Source: Tyzzerella sp.
GTDB lineage: Bacteria > Bacillota > Clostridia > Lachnospirales > Lachnospiraceae
Assembly: GCA_017416155.1 (NCBI GenBank)
Contig: JAFQDE010000013.1
Coordinates: forward strand, 1 to 64,000
Length of the DNA stretch: 64,000 bases
Reading direction: 5' to 3'
Within the stretch, counting starts at the first letter, position 1; each line of letters opens with the position of its first letter. Of this stretch, positions 41,026-49,836 are shown piece by piece. The notes under the pieces were generated by a model. That model was given only the letters and a program-made list of their open reading frames with translations. It was not told the DNA's origin and did no database searches. Made by a program: the position numbers and the translations under genes.

Positions 41026-41574
41026 AATCTCTTTTCATATTCATTTGTATTTATTTTCAATTAATTCGGAGGATATTGTGATATAAACCTGCTGCCCTTT
41101 TTCCCTGTTAAAGTTTATCAATTATCTTCTAACCTTTCTTCTGATGTTTCTTCACACATCTCCTTATTTCTTTAACAGTTCTCTTTTTTATGTGGTATCT
41201 TCTTCAATATGTCTGGCAAATACATCATCATTTCCTTTTTCATCCAGATTCTTTATACTCTCCAAATCCCTCTTTTATTTTTCATATCTTTCTGGAATTA
41301 TAATCTATGGTAAAGGCTTTCGTCACAGGTCATTACATCTGCCATACCACTAACATATTGAGTTGTAAATTCTACATTGTCCACTGGATTCGAGCCTCTC
41401 TTTCTTATTTATTCCAAAATTTCTTTTGTTGAGTTTATAGTAGCACTTGGCCCGTTATTTGTCAATACTATTTTGAAATAAATTTTAAATTATTTTTCTT
41501 CGTATTTATTTTGTATAAATTGTCTGAATATTCAAAACTATTAAGTATATTCACGCAATTGTTATTTATTGTCT
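41026..41574 (-). other. non-coding stretch with a decayed coding remnant
   Basis: About 550 AT-rich bases without an intact gene. On the minus strand near 41320-41390 a frame reads VEFTTQYVSGMADVM then ESLYHRL and stops; YVSGMAD resembles the YxxGMTD motif at the end of dgt-family HD proteins, such as YICGMTD in the dgt gene at 30.4 kb. Downstream frames contain protein-like but stop-broken pieces (LESIKNLDEKGNDDVFARHI). A TTGACA sequence precedes the remnant near 41460 with TACTAT 17 bases on. I read it as a decaying gene; the family is uncertain. Confidence 0.35.
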
Positions 41575-44070
41575 TTATCTCACATATCCAATATACGTAT
41601 TTCCGCTACCTTTCATCATTTCATCCAACTTCTCTATCGAAGATGCATATGTTCCTCCATTCGCCGGGTCAATATATGTTGCCGTCTTAGCATCATATCC
41701 AACTAAAAGGATTGCGTTCGTACTGTTTTTAAGTCCAATCACAGGTACTCCCTTGTCAATCAGGTAGAACATATCTTTTACAGAGCATCCACGGAAACGA
41801 ACCGCTTCTGTCCCGATTTGCTCACTCAATAACTGCTCTAGTGTTTTTGACTGGAGTTCAGTAACTACGTCTACGGATTTACGTTCATAGTCAAGCACTT
41901 TTCTAACACAAGCTTGCAGATTATTCTCACCGTCTTTCGCCACAAATGCGCTGACATTAAAGTTTCGATACCATGCAACACGATTATCTGCTTCCCAGAC
42001 ATAGTTCTGCTGTGGTGAAATTACAACTCCCGACAACTTCTGCGCAAACGCGATGGCTTCACCTGCCTCTGTAAATGCTCCTGCCAGACGTCCATGCCCA
42101 TATACATGAAAATATTCTTCTTTCATTGTGCCGTCTAACTCAAGAACTAATGCGCGTTCCTGAATCGCTTGTTTCGGATGAAGTGCTTTTACCTTCGTAT
42201 CTTGAATCGTTTTCGCAAAAGTAAGACGATACTGTGTCTCCTTCAAATCCGTCCAGTAAGATTTTAAAACAACCTCTTCTCCGGAAGATGTCTCATTGTT
42301 CGTAATATAATCTTCCGAAATCTCCCGATAGAGATTTCCTTCTTTCACACCCTGCTTCAGGGTAATCATATTGTTGTCAACGACTGCACGAAGTACATAT
42401 ACATTCGGCTGCTCATAAGTCTTTATTACTTTGTTTTTTGCATTGCGGATTTCTACTTTATACATCGCCTGCACGGAAACTCCGGAACTGTCAGTACCGG
42501 CATACTCTACCTTGGAGATTCCGTATACAAAGTCATTTCCTATAAAACCCAACGGAACAACAATCTCTTCTGCTTCCGCAAGAATATCTTTCCTACTGTC
42601 TTTCGCAAAATCCCATACCTCTGTCACGACATTACCGTCCACATTCTTCTGATATGCGAACAAACGTCCATCACTTGACGCAACATAATGTCCTTTCTCA
42701 AGACCCTCTACCAACACAGAACTCGTATTGTCAGCCATATTATATTTTCGAAGTGTACCATTCGAAAGAACATATAACACGTCCTGTTTGCTATTATAAT
42801 ATGCCGACTCACCTAATGTCTTTTCCAACACAGCCTGTGACTGTGTACTTGGAATAAAGGCAATTTCTTTCGTGTAGTTTTGAGTGGCATAATAATAGTA
42901 AATAGCAATTCCGGATTCACCTTCATGCTCCCCGCGATTCATATACCCCGACACGGAGAAAGTCATATTCCCATCATTCTCCATAGAAAGAATCTTAATT
43001 GTGTGCGCATCCGTCAGATGACGCATATCATACTTTTCTTCGGATGCAAAACTAAACACCAAGGACAGCGCATCCTCTTCACGCTGATAATTCCACAATT
43101 CATTTGCCTGCACAAAACTCACAATAGTTCCGTCCTTGTTTACCTTGTAAGGAATATCCTCACGTGCAATTCCAAGTATAACGCCTTTCGAACTTAGCGT
43201 AACATTGGATGTGTCAAACACTTCTTCCATTGTCCTGTCGTATTCCAATAGATAAACACGCTCTGTCCCATAAGCAACTTTAAAAAACTCTTTTACTTGA
43301 TAAAGTTCCTTCTCATTATTATCCCCGGCACATTCCACCTGATAGCGAAGCAGTACTGACGTATATGCTTTTTTTACCTCTGTTATCTCATATTGCAATT
43401 CATGAACAAGCTTCGGTTCAAGACTACCCCACATCACATGCTGTAGATTGGAGTGAATCGTAACATGCTGCAAGGTGGTGTTGTCACCTTCTGCATTCGA
43501 CTCCATCACTTTTTTAATAGCATCATCATTTTGTTTTGTGAAAATGTTTGTGTGAAGCTCTTCCACATAATCTACACATTCTTTCACATGATAATCCTGT
43601 TCCTTTATAATCCTTGTATAATAGTAGATCGGTGTCTCGCCACAATGCAATGTAATCTTCAAAAGAGCCTCCTGCTCTTCTGAAAGTTCAGCTCCCATCT
43701 TAAGTTTGACGGCCTCTTTCACTTTATCAAGAATCCCCTGATAAAGTTTTTCCCCTCCATCCAAGGTGTATATTTCGTAGGAAATTGCATCGACACTCTC
43801 CACATTATGATGTAGCATCATCTCCAGTTTTTCGGATTCATCATAGACAGAAATGGTATCTCTTACTGCTGCCGGATTCATCTCCCTCTTGTGCCCCACT
43901 AGCATGTTTGCCTCTCTGCCTGCAACCTTGAACGATACCGTCGGCAGAGATGCTAAGCTCATGTCTGCCGTCAAGCTTACGCTTCCCCGATTGGTCAAAA
44001 AACTAAATATAACGATAGCCAGAACAAATACAACTGATAAAACAAGAATGCGTATTGTCCGTTCCTTCAT
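41575..44070 (-). CDS. exported protein with C39-like C-terminus lacking catalytic His
   Basis: 831 residues. One membrane helix (about 9-27) anchors a large extracytoplasmic region with a beta-propeller-like middle (repeated short blade-like segments at about 400-600, such as NMADNTSSVLVEGLEKGHYV). The end resembles a C39/papain-like peptidase: CSVKDMFYLIDKGVPVIGL, then NAILLVGYD, then YIDPANGGTY. In active members the second motif begins with His (HAVLVVGYD); here it is Asn. It is probably inactive and binding rather than cutting. The end touches the methyltransferase gene upstream (4 bases). Confidence 0.72.
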   Translation of the reverse strand: MKERTIRILVLSVVFVLAIVIFSFLTNRGSVSLTADMSLASLPTVSFKVAGREANMLVGHKREMNPAAVRDTISVYDESEKLEMMLHHNVESVDAISYEIYTLDGGEKLYQGILDKVKEAVKLKMGAELSEEQEALLKITLHCGETPIYYYTRIIKEQDYHVKECVDYVEELHTNIFTKQNDDAIKKVMESNAEGDNTTLQHVTIHSNLQHVMWGSLEPKLVHELQYEITEVKKAYTSVLLRYQVECAGDNNEKELYQVKEFFKVAYGTERVYLLEYDRTMEEVFDTSNVTLSSKGVILGIAREDIPYKVNKDGTIVSFVQANELWNYQREEDALSLVFSFASEEKYDMRHLTDAHTIKILSMENDGNMTFSVSGYMNRGEHEGESGIAIYYYYATQNYTKEIAFIPSTQSQAVLEKTLGESAYYNSKQDVLYVLSNGTLRKYNMADNTSSVLVEGLEKGHYVASSDGRLFAYQKNVDGNVVTEVWDFAKDSRKDILAEAEEIVVPLGFIGNDFVYGISKVEYAGTDSSGVSVQAMYKVEIRNAKNKVIKTYEQPNVYVLRAVVDNNMITLKQGVKEGNLYREISEDYITNNETSSGEEVVLKSYWTDLKETQYRLTFAKTIQDTKVKALHPKQAIQERALVLELDGTMKEEYFHVYGHGRLAGAFTEAGEAIAFAQKLSGVVISPQQNYVWEADNRVAWYRNFNVSAFVAKDGENNLQACVRKVLDYERKSVDVVTELQSKTLEQLLSEQIGTEAVRFRGCSVKDMFYLIDKGVPVIGLKNSTNAILLVGYDAKTATYIDPANGGTYASSIEKLDEMMKGSGNTYIGYVR

Positions 44071-44074
44071 CTTC

Positions 44075-45223
44075 TTACTCTCCTCTTTCTTTCAACAATT
44101 TCCCCAGTGTCGGCGCGACATGGAAAAATTTTTCTAATGCCAAAATACTCTCCTGATTATTTTTCTTCTTCCCGGTCTTTACCGCACGAATCAAAATATT
44201 CTTCGGTGTATGTTCCATATCAATAAATTCTAAAATCTGCGTGTCATATCCCTCGCTTTCCAGATACTCTGCACGCATTGCATCCGTAAGCAGCGCTGCC
44301 ATTCTCTCTTTAATAAGACCATACTTGAATACCGGTGCAAGCAGCTCATTTTTCATCTGTCCGTTCAACTCATGTTGACAGCATGGCACAGAAAGAATAA
44401 CTTTGGCATTCCAGCTAACAGCCTTATCCAAAGCAAAATCGGTCGCCGTGTCACAGGCATGAAGTGTCACAACCATATCAACCTCATCCACACCGGTATA
44501 ATCCGCAATGTTTCCTTCTAAGAATCTTAATTTCTCATATCCATACTTCTCACTGAGTTCATTGCAATGACGAATCACGTCTGTTTTTAAATCCAGACCA
44601 ATAATTCGCACATCGTACTGCTTCAGCTCATGTAGGTAATAATACATCGCAAATGTAAGATATGATTTCCCGCAGCCGAAGTCTAATATCGTCACTTCTC
44701 GATTCTTATCCAATTGAGGCAAAATATCCTCGATAAATTCTAGGAATCGATTAATTTGACGGAACTTATCAAACTTGGTTCTCACAATCTTTCCCTCTGC
44801 AGTCATGACTCCAAGGTCTTGTAAGAATGGTACCACTGTACCCTCTTGTAAAATATATTGCTTGCTACGATTGTGCGACAAATCCACCTGCTTTACACAG
44901 CCTGCCTGCTGTTTCTTCTGAATGGTAACTTTCCCCTTCTTACTCACCAATACAGTATATCGATATTGCTTTGTTTCCATCTGCATCTGCTTGAACTGCT
45001 TCACATAGTCCACAAGCACATCTACTGCCGGCTCTGCTTCATAATTATTATGAAACACCTGGTTGTTCTTATGCTCTTCACATTGGAATAAAAGCACATC
45101 CTTCTTAAGTATCGGACGCACTTTTACCTTTTGGATACCACCTTTATCTTTCGGATTGCTGAGAGTGGCTCCAAGGAAATCTATATTTAAACTTTGTTCT
45201 AATAATTCTCGAATCTCTTTCAT
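44075..45223 (-). CDS. SAM-dependent methyltransferase (Methyltransf_32 type)
   Basis: 382 residues. Residues 1-130 are an N-terminal accessory domain. The Rossmann methyltransferase follows with ILDFGCGKSYLTFAMYYYL (about 179-197; SAM motif), LDLKTDVI and the late motif SVPCCQHELNGQ. The last is shared with a family of RNA-methyltransferase-like proteins. Substrate unknown, perhaps rRNA or tRNA. It starts after GAGG and is divergent from the GGDEF gene, 142 bases away. Confidence 0.85.
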   Translation of the reverse strand: MKEIRELLEQSLNIDFLGATLSNPKDKGGIQKVKVRPILKKDVLLFQCEEHKNNQVFHNNYEAEPAVDVLVDYVKQFKQMQMETKQYRYTVLVSKKGKVTIQKKQQAGCVKQVDLSHNRSKQYILQEGTVVPFLQDLGVMTAEGKIVRTKFDKFRQINRFLEFIEDILPQLDKNREVTILDFGCGKSYLTFAMYYYLHELKQYDVRIIGLDLKTDVIRHCNELSEKYGYEKLRFLEGNIADYTGVDEVDMVVTLHACDTATDFALDKAVSWNAKVILSVPCCQHELNGQMKNELLAPVFKYGLIKERMAALLTDAMRAEYLESEGYDTQILEFIDMEHTPKNILIRAVKTGKKKNNQESILALEKFFHVAPTLGKLLKERGE

Positions 45224-45365
45224 TGGATACCTCTATTAAATAATATCATTTTATATTTTACTCTATTTTAATGGAATTGGAAAGATGATTGTGATGAAAT
45301 TTGACGGAAGGCATGAAATGTGATAAGGTGTAATTACATAACTTTCCATCATTAGAGGAGACAAC

Positions 45366-47669
45366 ATGCATACAAAACGACAATATATCAGTAAAAAAAT
45401 ATTACATATTCTTCTCGTAGGCACAGCAATCAGTCTCGTATTAGCCTTCGTAATGAGTTACATATACAAGATAGAAGAAGACGCAGCATATGAAACATTA
45501 CATTTGGAGACAAGACATATAAAAGAAGATATCAATCTCCAAATTATATCAGACCGAGAAAATCTGACAACCATAGCAAAAATGATTGCCAAATTATATC
45601 AGAACAACGAATCTTATAATCTTATGTTCGAAGCGTTTGAATCCATTGGTTTGATTCAGGAGATTGAAATTCTCCTTCCTGATAATACACTTCTTACAAA
45701 GACCGGTTCCATTGATGTCCGTGACGATATATCATTTGCAGACGAAGCAAAAAAAGATACACATGTTACAGGTAAAGTTTCTTATTTACAAAATGAGAAG
45801 GAAGACGTTGTTCGTAGTGTCGTACCTGTGCTTGTAGATGACCAGACAATTGCTATTTTATATGGTGTCATGGATTTGGATGCTCTGGAAAACAGATACA
45901 TTGACAACATTGAAAAATTAGGTGCGCAGCTCTTTGTTTTTGAACAAGATAGCGGAGAATTAATTATCGATACTGTAAACGATGACCTTGGAAATATTTC
46001 TTTTCTAAAGGACAGAGAATATTTGAAAAATTTTTCGTACGAAAAGATGATAACCGATATCGCGGCAGACGAACCGGGTTATTCTGCATTTGTCTCTACA
46101 GTCTTTGCGGATGATTTTTATATACACTATGCTCCAATGGCTGTTGGTGAATGGGAAATCATTCTTGGACTCCCCGGGGCAGTTGTATTTTCAAATGCGA
46201 ACTATATCACAAATATACTTCTGAATGTATGTGCTACGATTATCCTGATTATGGTTGCTTACATTTTTCTTGTGTTATACGATGAACGCCAAATGACAAG
46301 CATGAATAATTGTGTTGCAAGAATAAGAAAGCTTCTATTAGAGGTCAATTATCGTGAAGACAGTATTCTAACCGCATTGGGACATATAGCAAAGCATGTG
46401 AGATCAACTTCTGTCTTTCTAAGAGATACAGACGGTGAATCATATGATTATATGACGACGGGAACAGAGGATTTTCTAAAAGATAAAAACGAAAAGAATT
46501 ATTTCTCTTCCGAATTATTTGACTATGCAAAGAAACTTCATCCGAATCACAGTGTAACCATTCGTGCTACGGAAATAAAAAGTAAAAAGAAGAACGAAGA
46601 TCTTTCACCTCTGTTCTGTGAATTTTTAGTGGAACATGACATTGAAAAGATAACCCTTGTTTCAATTGTTGATAAATACGAGCATTTTACGTTGCTGGGT
46701 GTCATCAACTCGAAAAAGAAACAGCTTGTCACACGATTGCTGGCAGAGCTTGCCGTATGTTTCTCAATTGCACTCTACAACAGAAGCTATCTTCTCAAGA
46801 TGGAATGTGCAGTTGGAACTGATTCTCTCACAGGTGTCATGAATCGAGTTGCCTATAATAGAAATGTCAAACAAATAAGGAAACGAAAACCGGAGCAACT
46901 TGCATGTATTTATATTGATGTAAATGAATTACATGTTTTCAACAACCGTTTTGGACATGCCGCGGGTGACAGCATGCTAATCTATGTTGCAGATACAATC
47001 AAAGCTTTGTTTGAAGAACATTCCGTATATCGAATGGGCGGAGATGAATTCTTGGTTGTCGTAGAAGGTTTGACTTCTGAGGATATCCAGAAAAGACTTG
47101 ATCTCTTGGATGAGAAGTTAAATGAAAAGAAATACTATATTTCAGTTGGCTTCTCCATTAATGACGGACCTTTAGATTGGGAAAACTTGCTGAAAGATGC
47201 AGAAAAGGAAATGTACAAATCCAAGGCTCTTTACTATCTGAATAAGCAGAAAGCAAATGTTTTGGAATTATCAACAGACAGCACAAGACACATTGTGACA
47301 GGCATGAAGGAATTGGATACTCTTCTTACTATAATGGGTCAGAAGTATCTGGGTGTATACAGTGTTTCACTTAGAACCGACCAATCGAAACGTATTCTTA
47401 TGTCTGGATATTTGAATCATGAAGAAACTGAAGAAAACTTCAGTCAGATATTTAAAGAATATGTAAATGAACAAATTCATGCGGATTACCACAGAGAAAT
47501 ATTAAATCTTTTAAATTATGATATTCTTGCAGAACGAGTTTTAGATGGTGAAATCATCAAAAAAGTATATCAGAAAAACGATGGTAATATGGTTGTATTA
47601 AACATATATGTTGTAGAAAACACCAGCCATGACGTCGTAGAAACTTTATGGGTATTTGAAAATAATTAA
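45366..47669 (+). CDS. membrane diguanylate cyclase with extracellular Cache sensor
   Basis: 767 residues. Transmembrane helices at about 12-33 and 281-304 bound an extracellular dCache-like sensor (35-280). A cytosolic GAF-like region (about 315-470) precedes the GGDEF domain (485-620). The active loop RMGGDEF is intact (Gly558-Gly-Asp-Glu-Phe562), as is the substrate region DVNELHVFNNRFGHAAGD. The RxxD inhibitory site five residues before the loop is absent (EEHSVYR), so product inhibition is unlikely. A further 145-residue C-terminal domain is unrecognised. GAGGAG precedes the ATG. It converges on the riboswitch operon whose last gene degrades the same messenger. Confidence 0.93.
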   Translation: MHTKRQYISKKILHILLVGTAISLVLAFVMSYIYKIEEDAAYETLHLETRHIKEDINLQIISDRENLTTIAKMIAKLYQNNESYNLMFEAFESIGLIQEIEILLPDNTLLTKTGSIDVRDDISFADEAKKDTHVTGKVSYLQNEKEDVVRSVVPVLVDDQTIAILYGVMDLDALENRYIDNIEKLGAQLFVFEQDSGELIIDTVNDDLGNISFLKDREYLKNFSYEKMITDIAADEPGYSAFVSTVFADDFYIHYAPMAVGEWEIILGLPGAVVFSNANYITNILLNVCATIILIMVAYIFLVLYDERQMTSMNNCVARIRKLLLEVNYREDSILTALGHIAKHVRSTSVFLRDTDGESYDYMTTGTEDFLKDKNEKNYFSSELFDYAKKLHPNHSVTIRATEIKSKKKNEDLSPLFCEFLVEHDIEKITLVSIVDKYEHFTLLGVINSKKKQLVTRLLAELAVCFSIALYNRSYLLKMECAVGTDSLTGVMNRVAYNRNVKQIRKRKPEQLACIYIDVNELHVFNNRFGHAAGDSMLIYVADTIKALFEEHSVYRMGGDEFLVVVEGLTSEDIQKRLDLLDEKLNEKKYYISVGFSINDGPLDWENLLKDAEKEMYKSKALYYLNKQKANVLELSTDSTRHIVTGMKELDTLLTIMGQKYLGVYSVSLRTDQSKRILMSGYLNHEETEENFSQIFKEYVNEQIHADYHREILNLLNYDILAERVLDGEIIKKVYQKNDGNMVVLNIYVVENTSHDVVETLWVFENN

Positions 47670-47674
47670 CGCAA

Positions 47675-47706
47675 AGAACCACATGACTGCAATATCATGT
47701 GGTTCT
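47675..47706. terminator. bidirectional terminator between the GGDEF and EAL genes
   Basis: A perfect 12-bp stem (AGAACCACATGA with TCATGTGGTTCT), 8-base loop and a T-rich tail on plus. The EAL gene stop codon (47695-47697) lies in the 3' arm. It separates two opposed c-di-GMP enzymes. Confidence 0.85.
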
Positions 47707-49569
47707 CTTTTTCATATAGTTATCGTAATAATCCATAGCATTTTCTTTCGGCAATACTCTTGAATAATAAAAGCCTTGTATATAGTCACATCCATTATCT
47801 ATCACACGCTGGTTTTCATCTGCTGTTTCAACACCTTCGCATAACACCTGAATTCCCAGCTCATGCGCTAGGGTTACCAATCCACGGAGGAGCAGATTTG
47901 CTCTGTATGAAGATGATTTTGCAACAATGTGACGGTCAATTTTTATAACGTCAATCGGATAATCACACAAATCACTCAGCGAAGAATAACCCGAGCCCAT
48001 ATCATCCAATGCGATTCTAAAACCTTTTTTCTTACAAGCAAGGATATTCTGATAAGCAAGTGCCATATTATCAGCAAGAGAATCCTCAGTAAGTTCTATA
48101 ATCAGTCTCTTGTGGTCGAAAGTATATTTATCAACAACAGCATGAAAACGGCTCAAGAAATCCGGCATAGAGACTGTGATTCTGGTGAAGTTACATGAAA
48201 TTGACAAATGCTGATATTCACTTCGGTTCCATTCAGCCAATTGTTTACATGCCTTTTCAAGTATACAAAAGTCTAAGCGGTCAATCAGATTGAGGTTCAT
48301 CATATCAGCAATATAGTGCCCCGGTGCCAGCAATCCTTCTTCCTTATTGTTCCATCTGGACAAGGCCTCTGCGCCTATAATCGCTCCCTCTTGATTTACA
48401 ATGAACTGTAAAAACATCTCAAACTCATCATTGTCTACTGCATCAATAAGTCTTTTCCTGAGTCTTGCCTGGAATGCCGTGTGGTCCAATATGTCCTTAT
48501 TTGTAATACAATATAACTGTCTTTTTTCAGCAGCATAGTTATAGCCTTGCCGTGCATTGTAAATAATCGATTCCAACGACTGTTTTGCTTTTCCAAGATG
48601 ATAAAGCCCTGCGCGGAAGAAGAAATTCTTACTATTATTATTCAACTTACGAAGCAGTTCTTCGATACGCTCTGTAGCACGTTGTTCATCCACGCCTTGG
48701 AAAAATAGTACAAAAACACCACTGTCTATACGGGCAACAAAGTCATTATCTCCGATGTCAGTAGACAGGATATTTGCAGCATACTGTTGCGTCTCATCCA
48801 GTTCGCTAGTTCCTAAGTACTTTTCAAAATTCTCAGAATTGAGAGCAATATAAGTTGCATAATACAAATAGTACATAGACTCCGGCAAATAATGTTCGTA
48901 CGCATACTTTAAGTATTCAACATTTCCTATTCCTGTCAGTGAATCCGTTTTCTTGGTTTCTTCTATCGCTTTTCGTCTTCGGCGTCCAACAACTGAAAGC
49001 GATAGAGCAATCACACCTAAGACAAGCACGTTACCCAACAAATACCAAATCCAAGGACTAATCTTCTCCGGTGCAGAAGACACCGCAAGTGTGGAAGACA
49101 ACCACTCGTCCGTAGTTTTTTTCTTCAATTTATCAAGAATAACTGATTTGGTTTCCTCTGGCATAATCTCTGTAAAACCAATATTAACACTGATCTTCTC
49201 TCCATCCTTTTCATAGGTGAAAACCGTATGAGATTCTGCCAAATCAGACATTTCCTCTGTAAAAGCAGATACTAGTTCTACTTGTTTATTGGCTACAAGC
49301 CTTTTTTGTTGATTCTTCTCTCCGGCACATATATATGTCAGCTCTATGCCTGTTTGCTCTGAGAGCTGTTCATAGAAAGCCGGAAGGATTCCTTCATAGG
49401 TTTTGGATTTTTCATCATAATACTCAAACGGATAAAAATCCGGATTACCTGCAATATAGATGTTATCTCCTGCAGTGGAATTTGTTGTCGTATTCAGTGC
49501 AGCTAATGTTGTCAATGTTGTCAAACCAAACAGTAATGAAAAAATGAGTGTAGCAATATATTTTTTCAT
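47695..49569 (-). CDS. c-di-GMP phosphodiesterase (EAL) with solute-binding sensor
   Basis: 624 residues. A signal peptide (about 1-24) leads into a short periplasmic-binding-protein type 3 domain (35-165; GNPDFYPFEYYDE), a membrane helix (172-194), a degenerate GGDEF domain (210-350; ARIDSGVFVLFF replaces GGDEF) and an EAL domain (365-620). EAL residues are complete: Glu401 in GAEALSRW, Asn460, Glu492, Asp522-Asp523, Lys543, Glu578 and Gln587. Hydrolysis of c-di-GMP is therefore expected, tuned by a bound small molecule. It is the last gene of the riboswitch operon. Confidence 0.93.
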   Translation of the reverse strand: MKKYIATLIFSLLFGLTTLTTLAALNTTTNSTAGDNIYIAGNPDFYPFEYYDEKSKTYEGILPAFYEQLSEQTGIELTYICAGEKNQQKRLVANKQVELVSAFTEEMSDLAESHTVFTYEKDGEKISVNIGFTEIMPEETKSVILDKLKKKTTDEWLSSTLAVSSAPEKISPWIWYLLGNVLVLGVIALSLSVVGRRRRKAIEETKKTDSLTGIGNVEYLKYAYEHYLPESMYYLYYATYIALNSENFEKYLGTSELDETQQYAANILSTDIGDNDFVARIDSGVFVLFFQGVDEQRATERIEELLRKLNNNSKNFFFRAGLYHLGKAKQSLESIIYNARQGYNYAAEKRQLYCITNKDILDHTAFQARLRKRLIDAVDNDEFEMFLQFIVNQEGAIIGAEALSRWNNKEEGLLAPGHYIADMMNLNLIDRLDFCILEKACKQLAEWNRSEYQHLSISCNFTRITVSMPDFLSRFHAVVDKYTFDHKRLIIELTEDSLADNMALAYQNILACKKKGFRIALDDMGSGYSSLSDLCDYPIDVIKIDRHIVAKSSSYRANLLLRGLVTLAHELGIQVLCEGVETADENQRVIDNGCDYIQGFYYSRVLPKENAMDYYDNYMKKRTT

Positions 49570-49584
49570 AAAAATTTTCCTTTC

Positions 49585-49821
49585 TTATTGGTTTGTGAAT
49601 GGCGAAATAATGTTTTGAATCTGCATAACCGCATCCTGAAAGTTGTTTAATTCCTCTTGTAACGCATTCTTTTGAGCCATAAGTTCCTCGCGCTCTTTTT
49701 GGTGAGCAGATATCAATTGCTCCAACTTATCATTAAACTCCTGATTCGTTTTGGCAATGTAGTTACACACATCCGTTTTAGAATAACCAAAAAGCGCCGT
49801 TTTAAACAGTTTGTTTTTCAT
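49585..49821 (-). CDS. small DivIVA-like coiled-coil protein
   Basis: 78 residues. It starts MKNKLFKTALFGYSKTDV followed by C-N-YI; the F-GY-x-x-x-DV-x-x-Y-I pattern is the membrane-curvature-binding N-terminus of DivIVA/GpsB proteins. The rest is a single coiled coil (about 25-65). It lacks the C-terminal tetramer region of full DivIVA. It sits between the glycosyltransferase and the phosphodiesterase with about 15 bases on both sides. A role as a localisation tag for the synthase complex is inferred. Confidence 0.75.
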   Translation of the reverse strand: MKNKLFKTALFGYSKTDVCNYIAKTNQEFNDKLEQLISAHQKEREELMAQKNALQEELNNFQDAVMQIQNIISPFTNQ

Positions 49822-49836
49822 AGGTTCCTCCTGAAA

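Noticed and set aside
45300-45335. TTGACG with TAAGGT at 17 bases as GGDEF promoter
   Set aside because: The -10 match is only four of six; not strong enough to list as a feature, though position is right.
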